Below, piece by piece: positions 12,611 to 20,371 of a DNA stretch of 20,371 nt. The notes under the pieces were generated by a model. That model was not told the DNA's origin. It worked only from the letters and a program-made list of their open reading frames with translations, and searched no databases. Source of the stretch: CAYIHX01 sp964363305. Lineage in GTDB: Bacteria; Bdellovibrionota; UBA1018. The position numbers and the translations under genes are program-made. The DNA is taken from assembly GCA_964363305.1 (NCBI GenBank), contig CAYIHX010000063.1, forward strand, positions 1 to 20,371, written 5' to 3'. Each line of letters begins with the position of its first letter. The first letter of the stretch is position 1.

Positions 12611-14191
12611 ATGCCCGAGGTTGAGCTGAGAGCGATCACCAAGCGCTACGGCGCCTTCGCCGCGAACGACGGGGTGAACCTCAGAGTTCGGCCCGGGACG
12701 ATCCACGGGATCGTCGGCGAGAACGGCGCCGGCAAGTCGACCGCGATGAAGATCCTGTTCGGCCTGACGTCGCCGACCACGGGAGAGGTGGTGCTGGATG
12801 GGCGGCCGATGCGTTGGAAGTCGCCGCAGGACGCGATCGCTCGCGGCATCGGCATGGTTCATCAGCACTTCATGTTGGCCGGGCCGCATACGGTGCTCGA
12901 TAACATCCTCCTGGGGGCGGAGCCCTTTTCTTCCGCGCTAGGTTGGCTTCCGAAGGGTCTTCGTCCGATTCAGCGAACGCGCGCGCGCGCGCAGCTCAAG
13001 CCTTGGGTCGAGAAGTACGCGCCGGGTTTGGATCTGGATTCACCGGTCGAGGGGTTGGCCGTGGGTGTTCAGCAGAAGATCGAGATTCTGAAGCTCCTGT
13101 ATCGGGACGCGCGAGTGCTGATTTTGGATGAGCCGACGGCGGTGCTGACGCCCCGGGAAACAGACGAGCTTTTCGTGCGGCTGGGTGACCTTCGCGACGA
13201 GGGGCGCAGCATTCTGATCATCACGCATAAACTTCGGGAAGTGCTCAGCCTGACCGATGACATCACGGTGCTGCGCGCGGGGAAGTCGGTGGCGCACTTG
13301 CGGACTCGGGAGACCTCGGAGCGTCAGCTCGCCGAAGCGATGGTCGGCCGGGAGATCGATCTGGATGCCGTGAGTCGCCTGCCCCGAAAAGCGCCTTCAG
13401 GAGGCAGGCCCGCGGCGCTTCAGGTCGAGGGCCTGATTTTGACTCGTGGACGGGGAGGCGCGGAGCGCCGACTGCTGAGCGACCTATCGTTCTCGGTTTC
13501 GCCGGGCGAGGTAGTGGGCATCGCCGGGGTGGACGGGAACGGCCAGACGGAGCTCATTCACTGTGTCGCGGGAACTCTTGTGCCGGAGTGGAAGCTGAGT
13601 GGTCGCATTTCGATGGGCGGAGAGCGAGTGGACGGCAAACCCTCTTCTTCGATCCGAAAGATGTCTTTCGGCATCGTGCCAGAAGATCGCCATGCGGAAG
13701 GCCTGCTGCTCAGCGAGGCGGTCGAAGCGAACGTGTTGCTCGGTCATCAACGGAGCCCTCGGTTCGTGGCGTCGCGAAAGTGGCTGGGCATCGAGTGGAC
13801 TCATTTCTCCCGTCTTAAACAAGAGACGTTGGAGATTCTTCGCCGCTTGGATGTTCGACCTGCCGATCCGAGTCGAGCCGCCGGAGCGTTCTCGGGCGGA
13901 AATCAACAGAAGATCATCCTGGGGCGGGAGTTGTCCGGGCAGCCTCGATTTTTGCTGGTCGCCCAGCCCACCCGGGGCGTGGATGTCGGAGCCGTCGAGC
14001 TGATTCACCGACAGATCTTGAACGCGCGTGATGGGGGTGCCGGAGTTCTCCTGCTCAGCTCGGAGCTGGACGAGGTGCTCGCGCTCTCGGATCGACTTCT
14101 AGTGATGTATCACGGAAAAATCGTCGGCGAGTTGGCTCGAGGCTCGTTTGAGCGCGGAAAGATCGGTCTGTGGATGGGGGGGGCTTCATGA
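12611..14191 (+). CDS. Nucleoside ABC transporter ATP-binding protein (two ABC domains)
   Basis: A 526-residue tandem ABC protein like NupO/YufO. The first domain has Walker A GENGAGKST at 36-44, a Q-loop MVHQHFML, signature AVGVQQKIEILK and Walker B RVLILDEPTAVLTP. The second has GVDGNGQTE in place of Walker A (Lys replaced, as usual in this family), signature FSGGNQQKIILGREL and LLVAQPTRGVDVGA. Only the first site is expected to bind ATP canonically. Two tracts are odd: an alternating (CG)7C run at 12978-12992 (residues about 124-128) and a G8 run at 14176-14183 just before the stop. The stop overlaps the next start as ATGA. Confidence 0.95.
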   Translation: MPEVELRAITKRYGAFAANDGVNLRVRPGTIHGIVGENGAGKSTAMKILFGLTSPTTGEVVLDGRPMRWKSPQDAIARGIGMVHQHFMLAGPHTVLDNILLGAEPFSSALGWLPKGLRPIQRTRARAQLKPWVEKYAPGLDLDSPVEGLAVGVQQKIEILKLLYRDARVLILDEPTAVLTPRETDELFVRLGDLRDEGRSILIITHKLREVLSLTDDITVLRAGKSVAHLRTRETSERQLAEAMVGREIDLDAVSRLPRKAPSGGRPAALQVEGLILTRGRGGAERRLLSDLSFSVSPGEVVGIAGVDGNGQTELIHCVAGTLVPEWKLSGRISMGGERVDGKPSSSIRKMSFGIVPEDRHAEGLLLSEAVEANVLLGHQRSPRFVASRKWLGIEWTHFSRLKQETLEILRRLDVRPADPSRAAGAFSGGNQQKIILGRELSGQPRFLLVAQPTRGVDVGAVELIHRQILNARDGGAGVLLLSSELDEVLALSDRLLVMYHGKIVGELARGSFERGKIGLWMGGAS

Positions 14192-15213
14192 GGGTTCTTT
14201 CCAAATTGGAGCCGTTTTTCGCCGTACTTTTGGGCCTGGCGTTAGGGCTCCTTTTTTCGATGTTGGCGGGAGAGAGCCCTCTTAACGTTCTTCGGGTTTT
14301 GGCCGTCAGCGCTTTTGGTTCGGGTTATAACTTCGGCATGACTCTTTTCTACGCCATGCCACTGACGTTGACGGGGCTGTCCGTCGCGGTCGCCTTTCGC
14401 GCGGGGCTGTTCAACATCGGCGCGGAGGGACAGCTCACGCTGGGGGCTTTGGCCGTGGCGGCGTTCGGCGCGACCTTTCCGGGCTTGCCTTCCTGGCTCG
14501 CGCTTCCGCTGGCGATTTTCAGCGCGGTGTTCGCGGGTGCGCTCTGGGGCTGGATCCCGGGCTATCTGCGGGCCCGCCGGGGCAGCCATGAGGTGATCAC
14601 GACGATCATGTTGAATTTCGTGGCTGCGGCGCTCGCGAGTTACGTCACCCTGTACTGGATGAAAAATCCGGAAGTGCAAAACCCGGAAACCTTGCCCGTC
14701 GGCCCCGGCTATCTCCTGGAGAAATGGAACGGGTTCCAGGGCGCCCCGCTGGGAGGCGCGCTTTTCCTGGTCGCCGCCGTGGTCGTTCTGCTTTGGGTTT
14801 GGCTTGGTCGTTCGGTGTCGGGTTTTGAGTTGAAAGTCATCGGGCAAAACGAAAAAGCCGCGAAGTTTGCCGGTATTCCGGTCGAGCGTCGCCAGAGCTG
14901 GGCCATGGCGATCGCCGGCGGGTTAGCGGGCCTGGTCGGCGTAGTCGAGGTGCTCGGAAATTCGGGGAAGTTCAGGCCGGCCTTTTCGCCTGACTATGGC
15001 TTCATGGGAATCGCCGTGGCGTTGTTGGGCCGCGGACATCCGGTGGGCGTGTTCTTCTCCGCGCTGCTCTTCGGCGCGCTCCACAAGGGCTCCGTCGATC
15101 TCGATTTCGAGACCGAGTTCGTCACGCGGGATATCTCGAAAGTCATTCAGGCTTGCGTGATTTTCTCCGTTTGCGCCGAGGGCCTTTGGTCTCGCTTGCG
15201 GAGGAAGTCATGA
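14188..15213 (+). CDS. Nucleoside ABC transporter permease 1
   Basis: An inner-membrane permease of the BPD_transp_2 family (like NupP/YufP), 341 residues, about nine hydrophobic segments. The ATG at 14188 overlaps the ATPase stop as ATGA and is preceded by a G-run that can act as ribosome binding site, so I prefer it to the GTG at 14170. Conserved features include AFRAGLFNIGAEGQLTLGA and SHEVITTIMLNFVAAALASY, then FELKVIGQNEKAAKFAGIP in the cytoplasmic coupling loop. It pairs with the permease starting at 15210 to form the channel. Confidence 0.93.
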   Translation: MRVLSKLEPFFAVLLGLALGLLFSMLAGESPLNVLRVLAVSAFGSGYNFGMTLFYAMPLTLTGLSVAVAFRAGLFNIGAEGQLTLGALAVAAFGATFPGLPSWLALPLAIFSAVFAGALWGWIPGYLRARRGSHEVITTIMLNFVAAALASYVTLYWMKNPEVQNPETLPVGPGYLLEKWNGFQGAPLGGALFLVAAVVVLLWVWLGRSVSGFELKVIGQNEKAAKFAGIPVERRQSWAMAIAGGLAGLVGVVEVLGNSGKFRPAFSPDYGFMGIAVALLGRGHPVGVFFSALLFGALHKGSVDLDFETEFVTRDISKVIQACVIFSVCAEGLWSRLRRKS

Positions 15214-16100
15214 TGGAGATTTTGGATTCCATCAGCAGCTTGTTCTTTTCGACGTTGCGGGTGTCGACTCCTTTGGTCTTCGCGGCGATGGCGGGGCTCG
15301 TGAGCGAGCGCTCCGGCGTGATCAACATCGGTCTCGAGGGGATGATGCTGGGCGGGGCTTTCGGGGCGGCCGCGTTCACGCACGCGACGGGCTCGCCCGA
15401 GTGGGGCATGCTGGTCGGTGGCTTCAGCGGACTGCTGTTGGCGTGGATTTATGGTGCATCGGTGCTCACCCTGCGCTCCAATCAGATCGTCGCCGGCATG
15501 GCTTTGAATCTGTTCGCGGTGGGGCTCACGCCTTTTCTTTGCAAAATTCTCTATGATTCGGGAGGTTCCTCGCCTTCGTTGGAGCTTTCACAGAGATTTC
15601 AGGCAGCGCCGGGATATCTCGCGGTAGGAATCGTTTTTATTCTTTGGGCGGTTCTGCGTTGGCTGCCGGTCGGGCTCTGGCTGCAGTTTGCGGGCGAGCA
15701 TCCGGCGGCTTTGAACGCCGCTGGCGTGAGAGTCGTTCGCGTTCGGTGGGTGGCGGTCCTTCTGAGCGGTTTCTTGGCGGGTCTGGGTGGCGCCAGTCTC
15801 TCCATTTTTCTTTCCTCGTCATTTACCCGCAACATGACGGCCGGTCGGGGCTTCATGGCGATCGCGGCGCTCATCTTCGGGAAGTGGCGGCCGATTCCCG
15901 CGGCCGTGGCGTGTCTGCTGTTTGCGTTTTCGGACGCCGCGCAGCTTCGTCTTCAGGGAGTGGTGCTCTGGGGGCAGTCTCCCGTGCCGGTTCAGTTCGT
16001 CCAGATGATGCCGTATCTTTTTACCGTGATTCTGCTGGCGGGCTTCGTCGGTCGATCTCGAGCACCGAAAGCCCTTGGCTTGCCATATGACTCCGCTTGA
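15210..16100 (+). CDS. Nucleoside ABC transporter permease 2
   Basis: The second permease of the importer (like NupQ/YufQ), 296 residues. The ATG at 15210 overlaps the preceding stop as ATGA and has GGAGG six bases upstream, so translation is coupled; starts further upstream in this frame lie inside permease 1. Conserved stretches are ERSGVINIGLEGMMLGGAF, LRSNQIVAGMALNL, FAGEHPAALNAAGV and FMAIAALIFGKWRPI. About eight to nine hydrophobic segments are seen. It is the last gene of the transporter operon; 32 bases separate it from the next gene, with no obvious terminator. Confidence 0.93.
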   Translation: MMEILDSISSLFFSTLRVSTPLVFAAMAGLVSERSGVINIGLEGMMLGGAFGAAAFTHATGSPEWGMLVGGFSGLLLAWIYGASVLTLRSNQIVAGMALNLFAVGLTPFLCKILYDSGGSSPSLELSQRFQAAPGYLAVGIVFILWAVLRWLPVGLWLQFAGEHPAALNAAGVRVVRVRWVAVLLSGFLAGLGGASLSIFLSSSFTRNMTAGRGFMAIAALIFGKWRPIPAAVACLLFAFSDAAQLRLQGVVLWGQSPVPVQFVQMMPYLFTVILLAGFVGRSRAPKALGLPYDSA

Positions 16101-16132
16101 CCTAAAGTAGGGGATGCGAAGGAGCGCGTAAA

Positions 16133-16903
16133 ATGATGTTCAAGAAGATCGGAAAACTTTCTGGCCTGCTGCTGGTTCTCTGTTTGTTGCCGTGGGCGCG
16201 AGGAGCGTCCGCCCAGACCATCAATCCGAGTGACTTCACTTCGATTACGGGTCCTTACGTCAAAGCCTTGATCGAGACGGCGGCGGTCACCTCGTTGCAT
16301 CGTCCGTTGTCGTCGGCGTCTCCGCTCGGAATGGCCGCGGGGCTCGAAATCGGCGTCGATTTGTCTTACGTGTTTTTTCCGACCGCATTTAAGGACGCCC
16401 TCGTTGCGATTGGGGCCGGCAATATTTCGGGCATCCCTGTTCCGAAGGTTAATTTTCGCAAGGGTCTGCCCGCTCATTTAGATTTTGGTCTTTCCGCCAT
16501 CACCTATGCGGGGATGACGATGGCCGGTGGTGATGTTCAGTGGGCGCTTCTTTCGGGGATGGGCCCGCTTCCGGCCGTCGCGGCTCGCGTCGGTTATAAC
16601 TACAGCAGCTTGTTTTTCCTGAAGACGCATACTTTCAATATCGACGCGGTGGTGTCGAAGAATCTCTTTATTTTCGATCCCTATCTCGGCCTCGGAACGC
16701 AGATCGTGAGCGGGGGGATCGATGTCCCTCTGAGTCTGGCGGGGACTTTCCCAGTCAACCTTTCGAGTTCCTATACAGGCGTGCTCGCGCATTTCTTTGG
16801 TGGCCTGAGCGTGAAGCTGTTGATTCTTAAGATCGTCGGTGAGGTGGATTACAACTTCAACGGTACGACAACTTACGGCGCTCGTGCGGTCCTTTCCTTC
16901 TAG
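16133..16903 (+). CDS. Probable outer-membrane beta-barrel protein
   Basis: A 256-residue protein with a signal peptide (cut after GASA, before Gln-Thr-Ile). The rest alternates hydrophobic and polar residues in short strands rich in Gly, Tyr and Phe, and ends in an aromatic residue (Ala-Val-Leu-Ser-Phe), as in outer-membrane barrels recognised by BamA. No long hydrophobic helix follows the signal. AAGGAG (16119-16124) is a strong ribosome binding site eight bases from the ATG; a second ATG follows at once. It comes right after the nucleoside importer, so it might be an outer-membrane pore for it, though this is only inferred from position. Confidence 0.7.
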   Translation: MMFKKIGKLSGLLLVLCLLPWARGASAQTINPSDFTSITGPYVKALIETAAVTSLHRPLSSASPLGMAAGLEIGVDLSYVFFPTAFKDALVAIGAGNISGIPVPKVNFRKGLPAHLDFGLSAITYAGMTMAGGDVQWALLSGMGPLPAVAARVGYNYSSLFFLKTHTFNIDAVVSKNLFIFDPYLGLGTQIVSGGIDVPLSLAGTFPVNLSSSYTGVLAHFFGGLSVKLLILKIVGEVDYNFNGTTTYGARAVLSF

Positions 16904-17753
16904 GCGATTTCGGTTCCTCGGTCTTTTGATCTTCACCTTGGGTGGGGTGGGGTGTTCCTACATTCCTGAGACCTGGATTTGGTCGGGGGCGACCGGGCCT
17001 TCGGGGACGGCGCCGGTTCATTCGCCGGAGGCCCTGCGAAGCCGGGCGAATTCGGAGTTGCTCTCGGAGGTCTACCGCGTCGTCTTTCTGAAGGAACCCG
17101 CCGATCGCGCTTGGTTTGGCGGATTCGTGGATACGATGAATCAGGGCGCCTCGATCGAAGGGATTTATAACGGTTGGATTCGCGGGAGCGATTACCGTCT
17201 TCGTGAGAGCGAGAAGCAAGCTGCGCCGCCCAAGGCCGTGGCGGCGTTTGCGCGCGAGCTGGCCTTGATCGAGTCGGACCTTGAGCATACGCGTGTATTC
17301 AAGGCGGAGGATTCTCGTCCTCCGGTACTCCTCGGAGCGGAGGCGCCCGTGGCTCCGAGCGAAGCCCCCACTGAGTCAAGCGAGGCAGCGGCGTTTGGCA
17401 AGCCGCTCGACATCGCGGAATTGCCCAAGGCTCGAACCGCGGTGGATGCTTCGAGTCTGGCTGCGAAGTACGAGGTTCTGTTTTTGACTTCGAATTTTTT
17501 TACGTTGAAGAGAGTTTTGGGCGAGGAAGCGATTCGGCTCGTGAATGAGAAGAGTGTGAAGGCCGGTGCCCTGCCGGACTGGTACGCGACCTGGGCCGTG
17601 GCCTTGAGCGCGCGCGGCGTCGATTACGGGCTTGAGCAGCGGAATCGCCCGGACTTTCAGTTTCATCGTCAGTGGGCTGAGCAGGCGGGCGCGGATCGGC
17701 TGACTTGGGAAGTGCTGAATCGCCTGCATCGGGTTCTGAATTCGACGCTCTAG
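16884..17753 (+). CDS. Lipoprotein of unknown function
   Basis: From GTG 16884 the N-terminus reads MRSFPSRRFRFLGLLIF and then LGGVGCS, an Arg-rich start, hydrophobic core and lipobox-like Gly-Val-Gly-Cys. This gives 289 residues. A GTG at 16839 would lengthen the N-terminus by 15 residues; either start lies inside the preceding gene, so the overlap is at least 20 bases and translation may be coupled. Residues about 55-100 (LLSEVYRVVFLKEPADRAWF...GWIRGSDYR) loosely recall DUF4214-type helical repeats. An Ala/Pro/Glu-rich linker around 130-170 leads to a second helical domain. The +2 residue after Cys is Tyr, not Asp, so outer-membrane sorting is likely by the usual rule. Confidence 0.65.
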   Translation: MRSFPSRRFRFLGLLIFTLGGVGCSYIPETWIWSGATGPSGTAPVHSPEALRSRANSELLSEVYRVVFLKEPADRAWFGGFVDTMNQGASIEGIYNGWIRGSDYRLRESEKQAAPPKAVAAFARELALIESDLEHTRVFKAEDSRPPVLLGAEAPVAPSEAPTESSEAAAFGKPLDIAELPKARTAVDASSLAAKYEVLFLTSNFFTLKRVLGEEAIRLVNEKSVKAGALPDWYATWAVALSARGVDYGLEQRNRPDFQFHRQWAEQAGADRLTWEVLNRLHRVLNSTL

Positions 17754-17756
17754 AAG

Positions 17757-17828
17757 GGATCCGCTCCCTTTTTGATGCTTGGTGCGTCATCTTACTGACG
17801 CGCCAAGCATCAAAAAGGGAGCGGATCC
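17757..17828. repeat. 33-bp near-perfect inverted repeat
   Basis: Arms 17757-17789 and 17796-17828 pair at 32 of 33 positions (the exception is a G-T wobble) around the 6-base loop TCTTAC. Each arm has GGATCC at its outer end and a run of five T or A inside the stem. It fills the gap between the lipoprotein stop (17753) and the HEAT-repeat gene start (17854). It could be a terminator for the upstream genes, but no T-tract follows the stem on either strand. Confidence 0.85.
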
Positions 17829-17853
17829 TGAATAAAAGTACCGAGAAGATACT

Positions 17854-20259
17854 GTGGGATTTTTTTTAAAAATTTGCCCAGCCCTCATCATGTCCTGCGC
17901 GCTCGCTTCGCTAGGTCGGGCGGACGAGTTCATTCGTCCACAGAGTTTTCATGAGCTGGACTCGCGCACGACGGTCGAGGACGCCGTGCGCGTGAATGGA
18001 GCCGAGGTGGCATGGGCCGATTATGGCGCACTTCGACGGGATTTTCCGGCCATTCGATCTTTGAGCGACGAGCAAATCAAGGGCTGGTTGCTGCAGAACT
18101 TCGCTTATGTCGGGTCGGAGCAGCCCCGGCTTGCTGGTGTTCGCAATTCCGCGATGAATCTTGATCCTCATGCGACCAAGCCAGCGTTCAGGCCGCCGGG
18201 TTGGAACCGATCGGCGGTGCTGGAAGCTTTCGACCCGAACGGCTTGCCTATCGGCTTAGTGGATGTGAAAGGATTCGGCCATGGCGTTCTCACTGCCGCC
18301 GAGGTCAGCCGCCAAGTCACGGCTTATGGCGATGCGCAGGGTAGGCAAGGTAGGATCGATGCCCTCCGCATCACCGACCACAGTGACGGATTGATGGCTC
18401 TGGGCGAGGGGATCGCTGAATGCTCGAGGCAAATCGCCGCTCAACGTCTTTTTGAGATGTCGGGACTTTCTTTGGAAACGGTCGAGTCGTACGCGATCAT
18501 TCGACTCCCTTTCAATCTATTGAAAAAGGGGGGCGTGGAGATCCCCGCAGCGTTGTATCTGCGGCAAGCTCACGGAGGGAGATTTACGGGAGTGCCCGTT
18601 CCGGAGGCTATCTATATTGATCCACGTGGGGAAGGCCAGATGACAGAACGAGGCACTGCGGTGGACATGGGGGGCGTGATCATTCGGGATCCACGGCTCA
18701 AGAACAATTTTGGAATGCTCGATGACGGTACGAATACGCAGCGATCGAAGCCGTGGAAGTATGGTCACGAAACGGCGGACGCGTTCGCCTTCAGAGATGA
18801 TCGACGCGCCGTTCGGCGACATCTTCAGGAGATGCTGAGTCCTCTCGACGCTGACTATCAGGCAAGCCCGGAGCGGCAAGCTTATGAACAATTCGCAACG
18901 AGTCGGGCTGAGTTTTTGAGTGCCCAGAGAGCCAGGGGTTTGCCTCCCGCTGAGATTGCGCAAATTTATGCCCAGTGGGCGCGGACGCAGCCGTATGAGC
19001 AGCGTCGGTTTGAAAGGGCCCTGCGGCATTCTGATCGCGTCATCAGGGAAGGCGCGGCTGCTACTCTTCGGGGGCGGACCGATGGTGCATCCCTCCCTTT
19101 GATCGAGATCGCGTTGCAGGATGCAGATGACGCCGTCAGACGATGCGCGGCTCAAGCTCTTCGGGGGCGGGCGGATGGCGCATCCCTCGTCCTGATCGAA
19201 AAGGCGCTTCGGGATTCAGATAGGTACGTCCGGGGCCTTGCGGCTGAAGCTCTTCGGGGACGAAACGAGAGCGCAGCCCTCGTCTTGATTGAACTGGCGT
19301 TGCATGATTCGATCGCATTCGTCGTCGGGGAGCACGCGGTCGAAGCTCTTCAGGGTCGAAGCGATGGCGCATCCCTTGCCTTGATTGAAAAAATGTTGCG
19401 GAATCCCGGTGGTGTTTTCACCACTCGATCCATCAGGGGGTACGCAGCGCAAGCTCTTGGGGGCCGGATGGATAGCGCATCGCTGGCCTTGATCGAAGAG
19501 GCGCTTGGGGACTCGGATAGTTTCGTGAGGGTCCATGCCGCTCGTGCTCTTCAGGGGCGAAACGAGAGCGCAGCTCTGACTCTGATTGAAAAGGCGTTGG
19601 GAGATCCGGAGGGACTCGTCCGGGCCGGCGCGGCCGCCGCTCTGCAGGGCCGAGACGATGGCGCATCCCTGGCTCTCATCGAAAAGGCGATGCAGGATTT
19701 GGCGGTCGGCGTCCGGGAAAGCGCAGTTCAAGCTCTTCAGGGTCGGACGGATAGCGCATCGCTAGCCTTGATCGAAAAGGCGCTTCAGGATTTTCATCCT
19801 TTCCTCAGGGGACGCGCGGCTCAAGCTCTTCAGGGCCGGAATGATGGCGCATCCATGATTTTGATCGAAAAGGCGTTTCAGGACTCGAACATTGCCGTGA
19901 GGGGATATGCGATCCAAGCTCTTCGAGGTCGAACGGACAGCGCGTCGCTGGTCTTGCTGGAGAGGGCGCTTCGGGATGTTGAGGCGGTGAGTCTCCATGC
20001 GGTTCAAGCACTCCTGGGGCGCAGCGACAGTGCGTCTCTTGCCCTGATTGAAACGGCGATGCGGAGTTCGTTTCCAAGCGTGAGGGCCGCCGCGATCGAA
20101 TTCCTCTTGGTTCGGACGGATGTCGAAGCGCAAGCCGTGGGCCGGAGACTGCTGGCGACGCCGGGGCTTGATTCCAACCTGAGATTCAAACTGATGAAGA
20201 TGGTTCCTCCGCAAACCTGTTTTATGCGGGTTTTAGAGCAGCTTTCGGGGGCGCATTGA
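17854..20259 (+). CDS. Exported protein with novel N-terminal domain and HEAT repeats
   Basis: An 801-residue protein. GTG 17854 gives a signal peptide (through LIMSCALASLGRADEF); ATG 17890 would leave only a fragment of it. Residues about 30-330 form a domain I cannot assign. It has GLVDVKGFGHG near 140, SDGLMALGEGIAECSRQIAA near 180, a hydrophobic YAIIRLPFNLL strand and AVDMGGVIIRDP near 275. The order of a Lys strand, a helix rich in Glu and an Asp-Gly-Gly segment vaguely recalls kinase-like folds such as SelO, but this is unproven. Residues about 390-760 are eleven or twelve HEAT (EZ-type) repeats of 31 residues built on VRxxAAQALxGRxDxASLAL. These usually bind proteins. A T8A5 tract lies in codons 3-6. 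Confidence 0.75.
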   Translation: MGFFLKICPALIMSCALASLGRADEFIRPQSFHELDSRTTVEDAVRVNGAEVAWADYGALRRDFPAIRSLSDEQIKGWLLQNFAYVGSEQPRLAGVRNSAMNLDPHATKPAFRPPGWNRSAVLEAFDPNGLPIGLVDVKGFGHGVLTAAEVSRQVTAYGDAQGRQGRIDALRITDHSDGLMALGEGIAECSRQIAAQRLFEMSGLSLETVESYAIIRLPFNLLKKGGVEIPAALYLRQAHGGRFTGVPVPEAIYIDPRGEGQMTERGTAVDMGGVIIRDPRLKNNFGMLDDGTNTQRSKPWKYGHETADAFAFRDDRRAVRRHLQEMLSPLDADYQASPERQAYEQFATSRAEFLSAQRARGLPPAEIAQIYAQWARTQPYEQRRFERALRHSDRVIREGAAATLRGRTDGASLPLIEIALQDADDAVRRCAAQALRGRADGASLVLIEKALRDSDRYVRGLAAEALRGRNESAALVLIELALHDSIAFVVGEHAVEALQGRSDGASLALIEKMLRNPGGVFTTRSIRGYAAQALGGRMDSASLALIEEALGDSDSFVRVHAARALQGRNESAALTLIEKALGDPEGLVRAGAAAALQGRDDGASLALIEKAMQDLAVGVRESAVQALQGRTDSASLALIEKALQDFHPFLRGRAAQALQGRNDGASMILIEKAFQDSNIAVRGYAIQALRGRTDSASLVLLERALRDVEAVSLHAVQALLGRSDSASLALIETAMRSSFPSVRAAAIEFLLVRTDVEAQAVGRRLLATPGLDSNLRFKLMKMVPPQTCFMRVLEQLSGAH
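19028..20140 (+). repeat. Tandem 93-bp coding repeats (HEAT units)
   Basis: About twelve tandem units of 31 codons encode the HEAT repeats. Corresponding bases recur exactly 93 apart, for example GATGGTGCAT at 19081 and GATGGCGCAT at 19174. The unit near 19390-19440 has a short insertion. Conservation at the DNA level (GCGCATCC, TTGATCGAAAAGGCG) is strong and points to recent expansion or homogenisation by recombination. Confidence 0.85.
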
Positions 20260-20297
20260 GCGGTCGTCCCATGAAGTAGCGCGATCGACAAATTTTT

Positions 20298-20327
20298 GAC
20301 AGGTCCTCATCACGGTCTGTCGTTTTT
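20298..20327 (+). terminator. Possible terminator of the HEAT-repeat gene
   Basis: GACAG (20298-20302) and CTGTC (20317-20321) form a short stem with a 14-base loop, followed by GTTTTTC. The stem is weak. The same region also contains TTGACA (20296-20301) that could be a -35 box, but no matching -10 is clear. Nothing else is seen from 20260 to the window end. Confidence 0.35.
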
Positions 20328-20371
20328 CAGGGATTAGGTCGCCTTAATTCTCCAGCGATTTTGTCGCCCTG

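Noticed and set aside
19028..20140. Regular repeats considered as a CRISPR array
   Set aside because: The 93-bp period is in frame throughout an 801-codon gene and encodes HEAT units; there are no spacers of independent sequence.

Overview
The window looks like chromosome from a GC-rich, predatory-lineage relative (Bdellovibrionota or similar). This placement rests on family content, not on a phylogenetic marker: a regulator of the XRE plus TIGR02147/DUF4423 type, a degenerate NtrC-like AAA+ protein, a complete BMP-type nucleoside ABC transporter, and many secreted proteins without recognisable families. No rRNA, tRNA, CRISPR array or transposase gene was seen.

Layout. Positions 1-81 hold the last 26 codons of an HNH-like nuclease. 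Positions 137-2720 carry two leftward genes for secreted proteins, one with catalase-like sequence and one rich in cysteine. Positions 2894-7803 are an accessory region. Two paralogous secreted-protein genes (3005-3562 and 7129-7731), each followed by the same double hairpin, flank two divergent AAA/DUF4143 ATPases and a RelE/HigB-HigA-type toxin-antitoxin pair. A 63-bp remnant of a third paralog sits beside the toxin. The toxin gene has a perfect 8-bp tandem duplication that throws its ATG start out of frame. Positions 7818-9343 hold a SprT-like metalloprotease, a Nudix hydrolase and a small exported protein. Positions 9409-11578 hold the NtrC-like protein and the XRE/TIGR02147 regulator, transcribed divergently around a 139-bp inverted repeat.

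Positions 11601-16100 are a tightly coupled operon: BMP substrate-binding protein, double ABC ATPase and two permeases, joined by ATGA stop/start overlaps. The regulator lies just upstream and may be co-transcribed with it. Positions 16133-20259 encode a probable outer-membrane beta-barrel, a lipoprotein and an 801-residue exported HEAT-repeat protein. A 33-bp near-perfect hairpin separates the last two.

The most interesting signal is a shared palindrome, roughly TARTGCRCTGCGTTA read toward the gene. It occurs upstream of both secreted paralogs, the NtrC-like gene and the XRE/TIGR02147 regulator (two sites there, one overlapping its start codon), and at several sites it overlaps a plausible -10 box. 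This suggests a small undescribed regulon, possibly run by the XRE/TIGR02147 protein, that links the regulator, the AAA+ protein and a hairpin-marked family of secreted proteins.
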